64,000 nucleotides of DNA from Acinetobacter zhairuonensis (GTDB taxonomy: Bacteria > Pseudomonadota > Gammaproteobacteria > Pseudomonadales > Moraxellaceae), in contig NZ_JAKVIM010000014.1 in NCBI RefSeq assembly GCF_022601715.1, forward strand, positions 34,002 through 98,001, written 5' to 3'. Numbering within the stretch: the stretch's first letter is position 1; each line of letters starts with the position of its first letter. Under the pieces are notes generated by a model, which was given only the letters and a program-made list of their open reading frames with translations, had not been told where the DNA came from and searched no databases. A program made the position numbers and the translations under genes. Shown here one piece after another: positions 1 through 8,512 of this stretch.

Positions 1-1403
1 ATGAAATGTTGGATGATCATACAGTTTCAGAAACTGCATGCGCAAAAATAGAACAATGGCTTTCACAATATACTTTAGATGAATTACAAGCTTTAAATCA
101 GCGTGCCAAAGAACACTTTTTATATGAGGGCATTACTTTTACCGTATATGGCGAAGCAGAGGGTACAGAGCGAACCATTCCTTATGATGTAATTCCACGT
201 GTGATCGCGAGGAAGCAGTGGAACAAAATATCACTTGGGTGTGGTCAACGAGTGAAAGCATTGAACTTGTTTCTACATGATATTTATCATCAACAAGATA
301 TTCTCAAGGCTGGCATCGTACCTGAATTACAGGTACTTAAACATGAGGCCTATCAACCGCACATGTGCAATCACAGTTTAAAAGGCAAAATCTATAGCCA
401 AATAAGCGGGATTGATATTGTTCGTGATCGTCATGGTGAGTTTTATGTACTGGAAGATAATTTAAGAACACCATCAGGCGTGTCATACATGCTCGAAAGT
501 CGTAAGATTAGCCAAGAATTGATGCCTGAACTCTGTCAGCAAAATAACTTACAAGGCATTGAACATTACCCATTATTACTCAAAGAAATTTTGGCAGAGA
601 ATGCCTTTGTCGATAATCCATTTATTGTCATTTTAACGCCTGGTCGTTTTAACAGCGCGTATTACGAACATTCTTTCTTGGCAAGGGAAATGGGTGTGCC
701 TTTAGTAACATCGCGTGACCTTTACGTCGAAAACGATAAGGTTTATGTCAAAACCGTACGAGGCAAACAACGGGTTGATGTAATTTATCGTCGTATCGAT
801 GATGAGTATCTCGATCCATTATGTTTTATGCCTGATAGTACGCTAGGTGTTGCAGGCTTGATGTCTGCCTATTTGCAAAAGAATGTGGTCATTGCAAATG
901 CACCGGGTACGGGTGTTGCCGATGACAAATCCATTTATCCTTATGTTGATAAAATGATTCAATTTTATTTGGGTGAGCAGCCTGTTTTAAAGAATGTTCC
1001 GACCTATCAATGTCGTGAAAGCAAAGACCTTGAATATGTGTTGGATAACTTATCTCAACTGGTTGTTAAAGAAGCTCAAGGTTCAGGTGGTTACGGTATG
1101 CTGATTGGACCACATGCGTCTGCACAACAAATTGCGACCTTCAAAGATAAAATTTTGGCAACACCACATCTTTATATCGCACAACCAACTCTAGACTTGT
1201 CGGTGTGTCCAATGTTGACAGATTCTGGTCTTTCAGAGCGTCATATCGATTTACGTCCTTTCATACTGAGTTCACCTTATCGTACCGAAATTGTGCCAGG
1301 TGGTTTAACGCGTATGGCGATGCAGGAAGGCTCTTTGGTTGTTAACTCCTCACAGGGTGGTGGCATAAAAGACACATGGGTTGTAGACCATCTACATTCA
1401 TAA
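1..1403 (+). CDS. Circularly permuted ATP-grasp protein (5' partial), first gene of the Anbu operon
   Basis: The protein matches the DUF404/DUF407-type circularly permuted ATP-grasp family, which is thought to form a peptide-like bond using ATP; the substrate is unknown. The family-typical stretch GITFTVYG is near residue 42 of the visible part, followed by a PYDVIPR motif and, near the C-terminus, the glycine-rich SQGGG segment. The first ATG in frame is at position 6, but the codon before it is Glu, and the family usually reads DEMLD here, so the true start probably lies upstream of the window. It is followed 31 nt later by the alpha-E gene. This gene order is the conserved setting of Anbu peptidases. 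The family call is firm; the function is unknown. Confidence 0.88.
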   Translation, partial: EMLDDHTVSETACAKIEQWLSQYTLDELQALNQRAKEHFLYEGITFTVYGEAEGTERTIPYDVIPRVIARKQWNKISLGCGQRVKALNLFLHDIYHQQDILKAGIVPELQVLKHEAYQPHMCNHSLKGKIYSQISGIDIVRDRHGEFYVLEDNLRTPSGVSYMLESRKISQELMPELCQQNNLQGIEHYPLLLKEILAENAFVDNPFIVILTPGRFNSAYYEHSFLAREMGVPLVTSRDLYVENDKVYVKTVRGKQRVDVIYRRIDDEYLDPLCFMPDSTLGVAGLMSAYLQKNVVIANAPGTGVADDKSIYPYVDKMIQFYLGEQPVLKNVPTYQCRESKDLEYVLDNLSQLVVKEAQGSGGYGMLIGPHASAQQIATFKDKILATPHLYIAQPTLDLSVCPMLTDSGLSERHIDLRPFILSSPYRTEIVPGGLTRMAMQEGSLVVNSSQGGGIKDTWVVDHLHS

Positions 1404-1434
1404 ACCATAACCACAAAGATTGAGGAGCTATTTC

Positions 1435-2037
1435 ATGATTTTACTGAATACCAATGCACAACATATTTTTTGGTTAGGTCGCTATTTAACCCGTATTGAA
1501 TATCTATGTACCCAATTTCCCTTTATAGATGATCAAAAGGCGGTGGCATTTGCTCATGCATTTTGTTTACCCGCTTTTGATGCCACGTCACTAAATGAAT
1601 TGGTGTTAGATCCTGAGCAACCCTATTCATTTATCCAGCAGTTCCAATATGCGAAAGACAATATTCAGGAATTAAGAGGGATATTTTCGTCAAAAACCTA
1701 TGCTGAACTGAACCAATACATTCGCAATGGCTGTGAAAATTCGACCTGTATTTGTGATGTGATTGCAGATTGTCGAGAAGTACTCGAAACGGAACCCGAA
1801 GAAATCTTCTTATTTTTCTCTTTGGGACAAACTCTAGAACAATTGGATCGTCAGCTCCGCTTAAAGCAGGACCAGACTCAAACTTTACAGCACATAGCTG
1901 GATTTATTGAAGTTTTAGAGCAGATGGGATGGGAGAGTTTAGATGAAGCTTGGCAGCAACTCAAAACTCAGCCAGATCAAATGAGCTTTTATAATTTTAG
2001 TGATCAAATTCAATATTTGTTTGAGGTGAATGCATGA
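1435..2037 (+). CDS. Alpha-E domain protein (DUF403)
   Basis: This all-helical protein of about 200 residues starts with LLNTNAQHIFWLGRYLTRIEYL, the typical start of alpha-E (DUF403) proteins. These are nearly always encoded beside circularly permuted ATP-grasp proteins. I chose the ATG at 1435 over a TTG at 1420 because a GAGGAG ribosome site at 1422-1427 sits at good spacing before it. The gene overlaps the following transglutaminase gene by 4 nt (ATGA), which suggests translational coupling. It may be a partner or scaffold of the ATP-grasp protein; the biochemical role is not known. Confidence 0.85.
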   Translation: MILLNTNAQHIFWLGRYLTRIEYLCTQFPFIDDQKAVAFAHAFCLPAFDATSLNELVLDPEQPYSFIQQFQYAKDNIQELRGIFSSKTYAELNQYIRNGCENSTCICDVIADCREVLETEPEEIFLFFSLGQTLEQLDRQLRLKQDQTQTLQHIAGFIEVLEQMGWESLDEAWQQLKTQPDQMSFYNFSDQIQYLFEVNA

Positions 2038-2816
2038 AACTCATGATCAACCATCAAACGCATTATCAATATACTGAACAAGCGTGTAATAGCATTCAGT
2101 ATATTAAAATGACACCATTTAACAACGCACATCAAAAAGTACATTACTGGGATGTCAGTGTACCTGGTGAGCGTTGTGTGAAGCAGGATGCATTTAAAAA
2201 TATATGGATTACCAGCTCGCAGCGTTTTGCATATGAGCAGATGACCATTATGGCGCAAGGGATTATTGAATTGTCACCTAAGCCGTTTGCATTAAACGTA
2301 ACAGATCATCTCAATCCTTATCTTTTTTTGCAACCAACGCCAACCACCATGTGTAATGCAGAAATGAAGGAGTTTGCACATCGCTTGGTACCTGAACTGA
2401 CTCGTCACAATCTGATGAAACTATCAGAGGCGATTTTGCAGCATATTCCGTATTTGCCGAATCAAACTTCAGTCAAAACTTCTGCGATTGAGGCATTTCA
2501 TGATCGTCAAGGGGTTTGTCAGGATCATAGTCATGTATTTATTGCCATGTGTAAGGCTTTGGGCTTGCCAGCGCGCTATGTTTCGGGTTATTTATTTGTG
2601 CCAAATACATCACACCTTGCCAGTCACGCTTGGGCTGAAGTATTTATAGAAAACTCATGGTATTGTTTTGATACCAGTAATCAACTTTTCAGCCCTGATG
2701 CGCATGTTTATGTTGCAGTCGGTCGTGATTATTTGGATGTTGCCCCAATTCGTGGAGTGCGTGAAAAGGGCGGTATTGAATCGATGCACTCAATTGTTCA
2801 GGTACTTGCATGTTAA
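2034..2816 (+). CDS. Transglutaminase-like cysteine protease/transferase
   Basis: The 260-residue protein has the N-terminal beta domain that commonly precedes bacterial transglutaminase-like domains, then a transglutaminase core. A catalytic triad can be read as Cys162 (in RQGVCQDHSH), His198 (SHAW) and Asp213 (CFDTSN). Such proteins may hydrolyse or make amide bonds. It is the third gene of the Anbu operon and starts inside the last codons of the alpha-E gene. The conserved neighbourhood suggests that it acts on the same peptide-like product as the ATP-grasp and Anbu proteins; that link is inference. Confidence 0.88.
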   Translation: MKLMINHQTHYQYTEQACNSIQYIKMTPFNNAHQKVHYWDVSVPGERCVKQDAFKNIWITSSQRFAYEQMTIMAQGIIELSPKPFALNVTDHLNPYLFLQPTPTTMCNAEMKEFAHRLVPELTRHNLMKLSEAILQHIPYLPNQTSVKTSAIEAFHDRQGVCQDHSHVFIAMCKALGLPARYVSGYLFVPNTSHLASHAWAEVFIENSWYCFDTSNQLFSPDAHVYVAVGRDYLDVAPIRGVREKGGIESMHSIVQVLAC

Positions 2817-2839
2817 TGTGAGTTTATTAAGGGGAAGAG

Positions 2840-3574
2840 ATGACTTATTGTTGTGCGCTACGATTAAAGGATGGACTTGTCTTTATTAGTGACACGCGAA
2901 CCAATGCAGGCGTGGATCATATTTCTGTATTTCGAAAATTGTATACTTTCGGGATTGAAGGCGAACGATTTATTACCATTCAAACATCGGGGAATTTAGC
3001 CACAACTCAAGCTGTCATTGGCTATTTGCAGAATCAAATTGAATTAAAACGTGAACCTAATCTGCTAAGTGTAGATTCCATGTTTGAAGTAGCAGAATTG
3101 GTTGGGCATACCTTGCAGAAAGTAATTTCGGATGTCACTGAAAATACCCATGAGCAAAGTAATTTTTACTGTAGCTTATTGTTGGGTGGGCAAATCGGTG
3201 GAGCTGAAATGCAGTTGTATAATATTTACCCACAGGGTAATTTTATCTGTGCAACCAGTGATACACCTTACTTTCAGATTGGTGAAAGTAAGTATGGCAA
3301 ACCAATTCTTGACCGCGCATTGACCTATGACATGCCTTTAAGTGAAGCATTACGTTGTAGCTTGATTTCTTTTGATTCTACTTTACGCTCAAATGTTTCA
3401 GTCGGAATGCCTTTAGATGCACTGATCTATACCAAGAACAGCCTGCATATTCCTGATGGTAAACGCATTACCGATGAAGATCCTTATTTCATGCGCATCA
3501 GTAAGCAGTGGTCAGATACTTTACGTAATGGCTTGCAAGAACTGCCCAATCCTTCGGAAGATTATTTTAAGTAA
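2840..3574 (+). CDS. Anbu proteasome-like peptidase
   Basis: This protein matches the Anbu family (ancestral beta subunit), a bacterial homologue of the 20S proteasome beta subunit and HslV. After removal of Met1, Thr becomes the N-terminal nucleophile; Asp18 (ISDTRTNAG) and Lys33 (FRKL) complete the usual Thr/Asp/Lys triad. The length of 244 residues is typical. It is preceded by an AAGGGG ribosome site and lies 23 nt after the transglutaminase gene. Anbu assembles into open ring or lock-washer particles in other bacteria; its substrate is not established. It is the last gene of a four-gene operon that ends at the hairpin at 3597-3622. Confidence 0.9.
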   Translation: MTYCCALRLKDGLVFISDTRTNAGVDHISVFRKLYTFGIEGERFITIQTSGNLATTQAVIGYLQNQIELKREPNLLSVDSMFEVAELVGHTLQKVISDVTENTHEQSNFYCSLLLGGQIGGAEMQLYNIYPQGNFICATSDTPYFQIGESKYGKPILDRALTYDMPLSEALRCSLISFDSTLRSNVSVGMPLDALIYTKNSLHIPDGKRITDEDPYFMRISKQWSDTLRNGLQELPNPSEDYFK

Positions 3575-3596
3575 GTTTTATTCCTAAAATTTCTAT

Positions 3597-3626
3597 GAAT
3601 AGCGCGATTAATCGCGCTATTCTTTT
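3597..3626 (+). terminator. Terminator-like palindrome after the Anbu operon
   Basis: A perfect 26-bp palindrome (two arms of GAATAGCGCGATT type meeting at 3609/3610) is followed by a TTTTAT tract. It lies 23 nt after the Anbu stop and before the BLUF gene, so it probably ends the Anbu transcript. It would need to open a few central pairs to form a loop. Confidence 0.65.
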
Positions 3627-3670
3627 ATCTATACTACTAGCTAAAAACATAAAAATCAGGATGAAAGACC

Positions 3671-4093
3671 ATGTATCAACTCTGCTATGCCAGTCAAATA
3701 AAATCAAATCCGGAAAACTTATTGCAAGATTTACGAGATATTTTATCTGAGGCTAGGGATTTTAATGTGCGACACCAGATTAAAGGGGTGCTGTGCTATG
3801 CAGATGGAGTCTTTTTTCAATGTTTAGAAGGTGATCAAGATACGGTATTGGGTTTATTGGGAAAAATTAGTAATGACCAGCGTCATCATGAAGTAAATAT
3901 ATTGTTGACTCAACAGATTGATTCAGAACCTCATTTTCAAGATTGGAGTATGAAGTTTATTGGTCGGCATTCTGAGATCCATCAATATTTTGAACAACTT
4001 GGATCACAGCAGTTTAATCCATTATTGTTGCAACAGCAGTCACTCCAGCATTTTCTAGAATTACTTTATCATCTTCCTGAACAGACTTTATAA
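3671..4093 (+). CDS. BLUF-domain blue-light photoreceptor
   Basis: The 140-residue protein consists almost entirely of one BLUF domain, which binds FAD and changes its hydrogen bonding on blue light. The key residues are visible: Tyr6 (LCYAS), Asn32 (DFNVRHQ), Gln50 (FFQCLEG) and the Trp92/Met94 pair (DWSMKF). About 40 residues follow the domain, and no output enzyme domain is attached, as in short BLUF proteins such as the Acinetobacter BlsA type. The output is therefore probably a protein-protein contact. It lies behind the Anbu operon terminator and may have its own promoter. Confidence 0.9.
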   Translation: MYQLCYASQIKSNPENLLQDLRDILSEARDFNVRHQIKGVLCYADGVFFQCLEGDQDTVLGLLGKISNDQRHHEVNILLTQQIDSEPHFQDWSMKFIGRHSEIHQYFEQLGSQQFNPLLLQQQSLQHFLELLYHLPEQTL

Positions 4094-4118
4094 AAGCAAA
4101 AAAGCTGATGAAGATAGA

Positions 4119-4157
4119 ACCAGATACTGCTGATTCCACAAGGAGGTAGTATCTGGT
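4119..4157. repeat. Inverted repeat between convergent BLUF and alr genes
   Basis: A 10-bp perfect inverted repeat (ACCAGATACT at 4119-4128, AGTATCTGGT at 4148-4157) has a 19-nt spacer. It lies between the convergent BLUF and alr genes. It lacks a clear T-tract on either strand, so a terminator role is uncertain. Confidence 0.4.
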
Positions 4158-4167
4158 ATGTCATAGT

Positions 4168-5238
4168 CTATATAAGCGTACGCATAGGACGTTGACTTAA
4201 GCGACATAAAAGCTCATAACCAATAGTGCCATTTGCTTCAGCAACATCATCCACTAAGCGTTGTTTGCCCCATAGCTCAACAGGGGTACCAATGGTAATG
4301 TTTAGTCCTGTTACATCAATGGCAATCATGTCCATTGCCACACGACCTACTACAGGTACAGCATTGCCATCAATTACAACAAAATTTTGCTTAAGATAAG
4401 CACGTGGGTAACCATCCCCGTAGCCAATCGACACAATGGCTAAATCCATATGCTGTTTTGCGGTAAAGGTTGAACCGTAGCCGACTTGTTCACCTGTTTG
4501 AATGTGATTGAGTGCAATCACTTCAGCGCTAAAGGTCATCACAGGTTTTAAATCTAAGGCGTGAACGTTACGATCTGTAAAAGGAGTAGCACCATACAGC
4601 ATAATGCCGGGGCGCACATAATCAAAATGCAGCTCAGGCCAACGATAGATGGCTGCTGAATTACAACAAGAAGCAAGAATCGGAGAGCAATGTTCTTTCA
4701 CATGTAAAAATTGTTCGATTTGCTGCTCATTTAAAGGATGCTCAGCATCTGCATTGGCAAAATGCATGGCTAATACACAAGTAAAGCCTTCAGCTTTAAG
4801 TTGCTGAATCACGTCAATAATTTCAGAAACTTTAAAACCTAAACGGTTCATGCCGCTATTCAATTTGACCCAGACTTTGAGTCCAAGCGCATTGTACTGT
4901 TCTTTATGTTCGAGCAACCAATTGACTTGCTGTTGATGATGAACAATGCATTCTAACTTGTGCCCAATCACAGCCAGCATTTCATCAGCAGAAAAAACAC
5001 CTTCAATCAAGGTAATTGGCTGTTGATTGCCTAAGGCGCGAATTTCGAGTGCTTCTTGTAAACAGGCAACACCAAAGGCATCTGTTTCTTTCAAGGCTGC
5101 GAGACAGTCTTTGACGCCGTGTCCGTAGGCATTGGCTTTGACCATACTTACGATTTTTGCTGTTGGGGCAAGTTGTTTAACACGGTTTAAATTATATTGA
5201 AGTGCTGAATGATCAATACAAACTGTAGCTTGGCGCAC
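4168..5238 (-). CDS. alr: Alanine racemase
   Basis: This PLP enzyme interconverts L- and D-alanine to supply D-Ala for peptidoglycan. The PLP lysine is Lys34 in the MVKANAYGHG motif and the second catalytic base is Tyr254 in QVGYGSTFTA, giving the fold-type III barrel plus C-terminal beta domain. The length of 356 residues is normal. It lies downstream of dnaB in the same direction with about 280 nt between them, an arrangement known in related gammaproteobacteria. The dnaB terminator at 5497-5519 suggests that it is transcribed separately. Confidence 0.95.
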   Translation of the reverse strand: MRQATVCIDHSALQYNLNRVKQLAPTAKIVSMVKANAYGHGVKDCLAALKETDAFGVACLQEALEIRALGNQQPITLIEGVFSADEMLAVIGHKLECIVHHQQQVNWLLEHKEQYNALGLKVWVKLNSGMNRLGFKVSEIIDVIQQLKAEGFTCVLAMHFANADAEHPLNEQQIEQFLHVKEHCSPILASCCNSAAIYRWPELHFDYVRPGIMLYGATPFTDRNVHALDLKPVMTFSAEVIALNHIQTGEQVGYGSTFTAKQHMDLAIVSIGYGDGYPRAYLKQNFVVIDGNAVPVVGRVAMDMIAIDVTGLNITIGTPVELWGKQRLVDDVAEANGTIGYELLCRLSQRPMRTLI

Positions 5239-5496
5239 CCGAATAACTCCTTGGGAACAGGGAATGGCTAGATTAAAACAAATGCTTTATTTCAAGTCAT
5301 AGAATGAGGGAAATGTGATCTTGAGTTGCTCATGAAGCATAACCACAAAATATGCTAGATATTGTAGACCTATAAAATGCAAATACCCATCTAATTTCAT
5401 GGCTTTATTCCATATAAATGTATAGCTTGCAGGGATTGTTCGATTAAAGCATTTATATCGACTTTATATTTTAAATTATTAATCTTTAAAATGAAA

Positions 5497-5519
5497 AAAA
5501 TGGGCATTAAGCCCATTTT
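5497..5519 (-). terminator. Rho-independent terminator of dnaB
   Basis: An AAAATGGGC/GCCCATTTT stem with a 5-nt loop abuts the dnaB stop codon. On the minus strand it is followed by a T-run (the A-run at 5494-5500 on the plus strand). Confidence 0.75.
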
Positions 5520-5520
5520 C

Positions 5521-6963
5521 TTATTCTTCATCATCGTACTGACTATAGTACTCAGGGGATAAATTACTAAAACGCGTATATTGACCTTCAAAAGCCAGTC
5601 GAACGGTACCAATCGGACCGTTACGCTGTTTACCAATGATAATTTCAGCAGTACCAGCTTCTTTCGACTCTTTGTTATAAACCTCATCGCGGTAAATAAA
5701 CATAATTAAGTCGGCATCCTGCTCAATCGCACCCGATTCACGTAAGTCAGACATTACAGGGCGTTTATTCGGGCGGTTTTCCAGCGAGCGGTTAAGCTGA
5801 GATAAGGCAATTACAGGACACTGCATTTCTTTTGCTAATGCTTTTAAGCTCCGTGAAATTTCACCAATCTCACCCACACGGTTATCACCCATGCCAGGAA
5901 CTTTCATCAGCTGTAAATAGTCGACCATAATACAGCCTAACTTACCGCCATGTTGTTTGGCAACTCGACGTGCTCGGGCACGTAATTCGGTTGGAGGCAG
6001 GGCTGAAGAGTCATCAATATATAGATGTTTTTCTTGGAGTTGTAAAATAGTCCCTGTAACTTTGGACCATTCATCACCATCCAATTTACCTGAACGTAAA
6101 TGACCTTGGTGTACTTTGCCATAGGCAGAAATTAGACGCATTGCAATCGAATCTGCAGGCATTTCCATAGAGAACACAAGAGCAGGAAGGTCACAGTTAA
6201 ACAGTACACTTTCAACTAAATTCATGGCAAAAGTGGTTTTACCCATGGATGGACGTGCAGCAACAATAATCATATCGCCTGCTTGCATACCAGAGGTTTT
6301 GTTGTCTAATTCAACAAAACCAGTGGTCAGACCCGTAATGTTTCCATCAAGTTGCGAAAGTTCATTTAATTTATCAAATACGTCAGCAACAACAGTATTA
6401 ATGGCTTTAGGACCTTCATTTTTCTTATTGTTATTATGTTGTTCTGCAATCGAGAAAATATTGGTTTCTGCGAGGTCTAATATTTCACTGACGCTTCGAC
6501 CTTTGGTGTCATAAGCATTTTGTAAAATTTCAGAGCTGACTTTAATCATATTACGTAAAGTCGAGAATTCTTTAATTTTATTGGCATAGGTTTCTAAGTT
6601 ATAGAAGCTCGATGGCGAGTCAGCCATCAGTTGCATTAAATATTCTTCTCCACCAATTGCCTCAAGCAGATTTTGCTTGATCAGCCAGTCATTCACCAAG
6701 ACTGCGTCATAAGGGGAGTTATCTTGCGCAAGTTTTTCTATGGCACGATAAATGTATTTATGTCGTGTTGCATAAAAGTCTTGTTCATTCAGTAGATCAC
6801 TGACTTGTTCAAATGACTCAGCTACTGTCATTAGCGCGGCAAGTACTGCTTGTTCAATCGCTAAATTATGTGGAGGTGTACGAAATTCTTTGAGTTGAGA
6901 CTCATTTGATTTATTGTCTGCTTTGGGTGCATTTGGTGTAGCAGTGGCATTCGCCTGAGACAT
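5521..6963 (-). CDS. dnaB: Replicative DNA helicase DnaB
   Basis: DnaB is the hexameric 5'-3' helicase at the replication fork. The 480-residue protein has a roughly 25-residue polar leader, the N-terminal helical domain (from about residue 30) and a RecA-like motor with Walker A RPSMGKTT near residue 237 and Walker B IMVDYLQL near 337. The conserved SQLNRSLENRP motif follows. No intein is present, since the motor domain is continuous. It is flanked by rplI upstream and alr downstream, a typical gammaproteobacterial order. Its own promoter should lie in the roughly 120 nt before the start. Confidence 0.96.
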   Translation of the reverse strand: MSQANATATPNAPKADNKSNESQLKEFRTPPHNLAIEQAVLAALMTVAESFEQVSDLLNEQDFYATRHKYIYRAIEKLAQDNSPYDAVLVNDWLIKQNLLEAIGGEEYLMQLMADSPSSFYNLETYANKIKEFSTLRNMIKVSSEILQNAYDTKGRSVSEILDLAETNIFSIAEQHNNNKKNEGPKAINTVVADVFDKLNELSQLDGNITGLTTGFVELDNKTSGMQAGDMIIVAARPSMGKTTFAMNLVESVLFNCDLPALVFSMEMPADSIAMRLISAYGKVHQGHLRSGKLDGDEWSKVTGTILQLQEKHLYIDDSSALPPTELRARARRVAKQHGGKLGCIMVDYLQLMKVPGMGDNRVGEIGEISRSLKALAKEMQCPVIALSQLNRSLENRPNKRPVMSDLRESGAIEQDADLIMFIYRDEVYNKESKEAGTAEIIIGKQRNGPIGTVRLAFEGQYTRFSNLSPEYYSQYDDEE

Positions 6964-7121
6964 ATCAAAAACCTAAAGATAAAAGCAGGGATGTATAATG
7001 CAGATTGAAGTGCATAGCATCATGATGATTCCATCAATAATACGCACTCTGATATAAAATGAGAACCTAAATTTATACTCATTTTAAGCTGGAATTCCAA
7101 GACAAGAAAATCCAGAGATAA

Positions 7122-7151
7122 AAAAAGAGCATGCCTGAGCATGCTCTTTTT
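7122..7151 (-). terminator. Rho-independent terminator of the rpsF-rpsR-rplI operon
   Basis: A 12-bp perfect stem (7122-7133 with 7140-7151) has loop CCTGAG and is A-rich on one arm and T-rich on the other. It lies 11 nt after the rplI stop and could also work on the plus strand. Confidence 0.8.
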
Positions 7152-7162
7152 CTTGCAAGAAA

Positions 7163-7609
7163 TTACTCAGATACGATAGTAACGAGAACTTCAGCAACAA
7201 CATCATGATGCAATTGGATTGCGATGTTGAATTCGCCAGTGTGACGAAGTGCACCATTCGGTAAACGAACTTCTGCACGGTCAACAACAAGACCAGCATT
7301 CGTTAAAGCGTCAGCGATGTCACGCGTACCGATAGAACCGAAAAGTTTACCTTCGTCACCAGCTTTAGCAGTGATTACGATGTTAACTTCGTCTAATTGG
7401 TCAGCACGTGCTTGAGCAGCAGCTAAAACATCAGCTTCAGCTTTTTCAAGTTCAGCACGACGAGCTTCAAAAGCAGCAGTGTTAGCTTCAGTCGCTGCTA
7501 CTGCTTGACCTTGAGGGATAAGGTAGTTGCGGCCGTAACCAGCTTTAACTGAAACTTTATCGCCTAATTTACCAAGGTTTTTAATGCGTTGTAATAAAAT
7601 AATATCCAC
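7163..7609 (-). CDS. rplI: Large ribosomal subunit protein bL9
   Basis: bL9 is a two-domain protein of the large subunit that binds 23S rRNA near the L1 stalk. The N-terminal domain has the classic start [13 protein letters not shown] and the [11 protein letters not shown] motif. A long connecting helix rich in Ala and Glu follows at about residues 45-75, then the C-terminal domain. The length of 148 residues is normal. It is the third gene of the rpsF-rpsR-rplI operon, 9 nt after rpsR, and is followed by a strong terminator. Confidence 0.97.
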   Translation of the reverse strand: MDIILLQRIKNLGKLGDKVSVKAGYGRNYLIPQGQAVAATEANTAAFEARRAELEKAEADVLAAAQARADQLDEVNIVITAKAGDEGKLFGSIGTRDIADALTNAGLVVDRAEVRLPNGALRHTGEFNIAIQLHHDVVAEVLVTIVSE

Positions 7610-7618
7610 AGCTCAACC

Positions 7619-7846
7619 TCACTTATGATTGTCAGTGTAAGGGATCAAAGACAAGTAGCGAGCTTGTTTAATAGCAAGCGCTAATTGACGTTGGTAACGA
7701 GCTTTAGTACCTGTAATACGGCTAGGAACAATCTTGCCGTTTTCAGTGATGTACTGTTTTAAAGTGTCGATATCTTTGTAGTCGATGTACGTAACGTTCT
7801 CAGCTGTAAAGCGGCAGAACTTGCGACGACGGTAAAAACGTGCCAT
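7619..7846 (-). CDS. rpsR: Small ribosomal subunit protein bS18
   Basis: The 75-residue protein has the family signature around [19 protein letters not shown] and the basic stretch [14 protein letters not shown]. bS18 forms a heterodimer with bS6 on the 30S platform. It lies between rpsF and rplI with short gaps of 11 and 9 nt, so the three are surely co-transcribed. The bS6:bS18 pair probably also binds the leader RNA at 8254-8301 to repress the operon. Confidence 0.97.
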   Translation of the reverse strand: MARFYRRRKFCRFTAENVTYIDYKDIDTLKQYITENGKIVPSRITGTKARYQRQLALAIKQARYLSLIPYTDNHK

Positions 7847-7857
7847 TGATGTTCTCC

Positions 7858-8247
7858 TTATGCTTCAGCAGAGTCTTGAGCAGCTAGTTGTGCTTCTTCA
7901 CGTTGAGCTTTACGCGCACGCTTTTCTTCAGCACTCTTAGCCAATAATGACTCTTCAGTGATTGCGTTTTCACGACGGATGATTAAGCTACGAAGGATCG
8001 CGTCGTTATAACGGAACAATTCTTCTAACTCATCAAGAGTAGTTTGACCACACTCAACATTCATAAGAATGTAGTGAGCTTTGTGGATCTTGTTAATTGG
8101 GTAAGCCAATTGACGACGACCCCAGTCTTCAAGACGGTGGATTTGACCTTCAGCTTCTTTGATGTGAGTTAGGTAACGTTCTACCATACCCACAACTTGA
8201 TCGCTTTGATCTGGGTGTACCAGAAGTACGATTTCGTAGTGACGCAT
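7858..8247 (-). CDS. rpsF: Small ribosomal subunit protein bS6
   Basis: The protein begins [18 protein letters not shown], the typical bS6 beta strand and helix, and carries the RRLAYPI-like segment ([11 protein letters not shown]). After the roughly 95-residue core there is a charged Ala/Glu/Arg-rich tail, longer than in minimal bS6 proteins but common in gammaproteobacteria. It is the first gene of the ribosomal operon. The ribosome site AAGGAG (plus-strand CTCCTT, 8254-8259) is part of a predicted regulatory stem. Confidence 0.97.
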   Translation of the reverse strand: MRHYEIVLLVHPDQSDQVVGMVERYLTHIKEAEGQIHRLEDWGRRQLAYPINKIHKAHYILMNVECGQTTLDELEELFRYNDAILRSLIIRRENAITEESLLAKSAEEKRARKAQREEAQLAAQDSAEA

Positions 8248-8253
8248 TGTCAG

Positions 8254-8301
8254 CTCCTTACGGATTATACAGCCCCTAACGTAATTGTTAGAAGCAAGGA
8301 G
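8254..8301 (-). promoter_or_regulatory. rpsF leader: probable bS6:bS18-binding autoregulatory RNA
   Basis: On the minus-strand RNA, CUCCUU pairs with the AAGGAG ribosome site of rpsF. An inner 9-bp stem (GCUUCUAAC with GUUAGGGGC, two G-U pairs) has a 6-nt loop. The unpaired strand just before the ribosome site contains CCG (plus-strand CGG, 8261-8263). A two-stem structure with a CCG in the bulge is the described S6:S18 leader motif, in which the protein dimer represses its own operon. The pairing was read by eye and no folding was run. Confidence 0.7.
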
Positions 8302-8302
8302 T

Positions 8303-8318
8303 CACAACCTAGGTTGTG
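8303..8318. repeat. 16-bp perfect palindrome in the rpsF leader
   Basis: The sequence CACAACCTAGGTTGTG is a perfect palindrome lying between the rpsF promoter and the S6:S18-like hairpin, just upstream of the latter. It may form a 5' RNA hairpin or be a protein site. Its role is unknown. Confidence 0.5.
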
Positions 8319-8340
8319 TCGCATTAGATGCGAGGGGTGA

Positions 8341-8369
8341 ATTTTAGAAGGTTTAGCAACAAAATTCAA
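8341..8369 (-). promoter_or_regulatory. Sigma-70 promoter of rpsF-rpsR-rplI
   Basis: On the minus strand, TTGAAT (plus 8364-8369) and TAAAAT (plus 8341-8346) are separated by exactly 17 bp. This places the start site about 85 nt before the rpsF start codon and upstream of the predicted leader RNA. Confidence 0.65.
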
Positions 8370-8479
8370 GCAATATTAAATTTATGCGTAGAGAAAAGAA
8401 AATATCGGGATTTATCTAAATGGGGGAGATATGAACTTACAAATAGTAATTCTATGAAGAAATGAAATTGAGACCAGCT

Positions 8480-8512
8480 TTAAAAGATAGAGAGGAGGTC
8501 TCTATCTTTTAA
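8480..8512 (-). terminator. Terminator of the cyo operon
   Basis: A 13-bp perfect stem (8480-8492 with 8500-8512) has a 7-nt loop and overlaps the cyoE stop codon. The T-tract after it on the minus strand is short, but the stem is strong. Confidence 0.65.

Noticed and set aside
4119..4157. A terminator between BLUF and alr
   Set aside because: The inverted repeat has a 19-nt loop and no T-tract on either side, so I list it only as a repeat.
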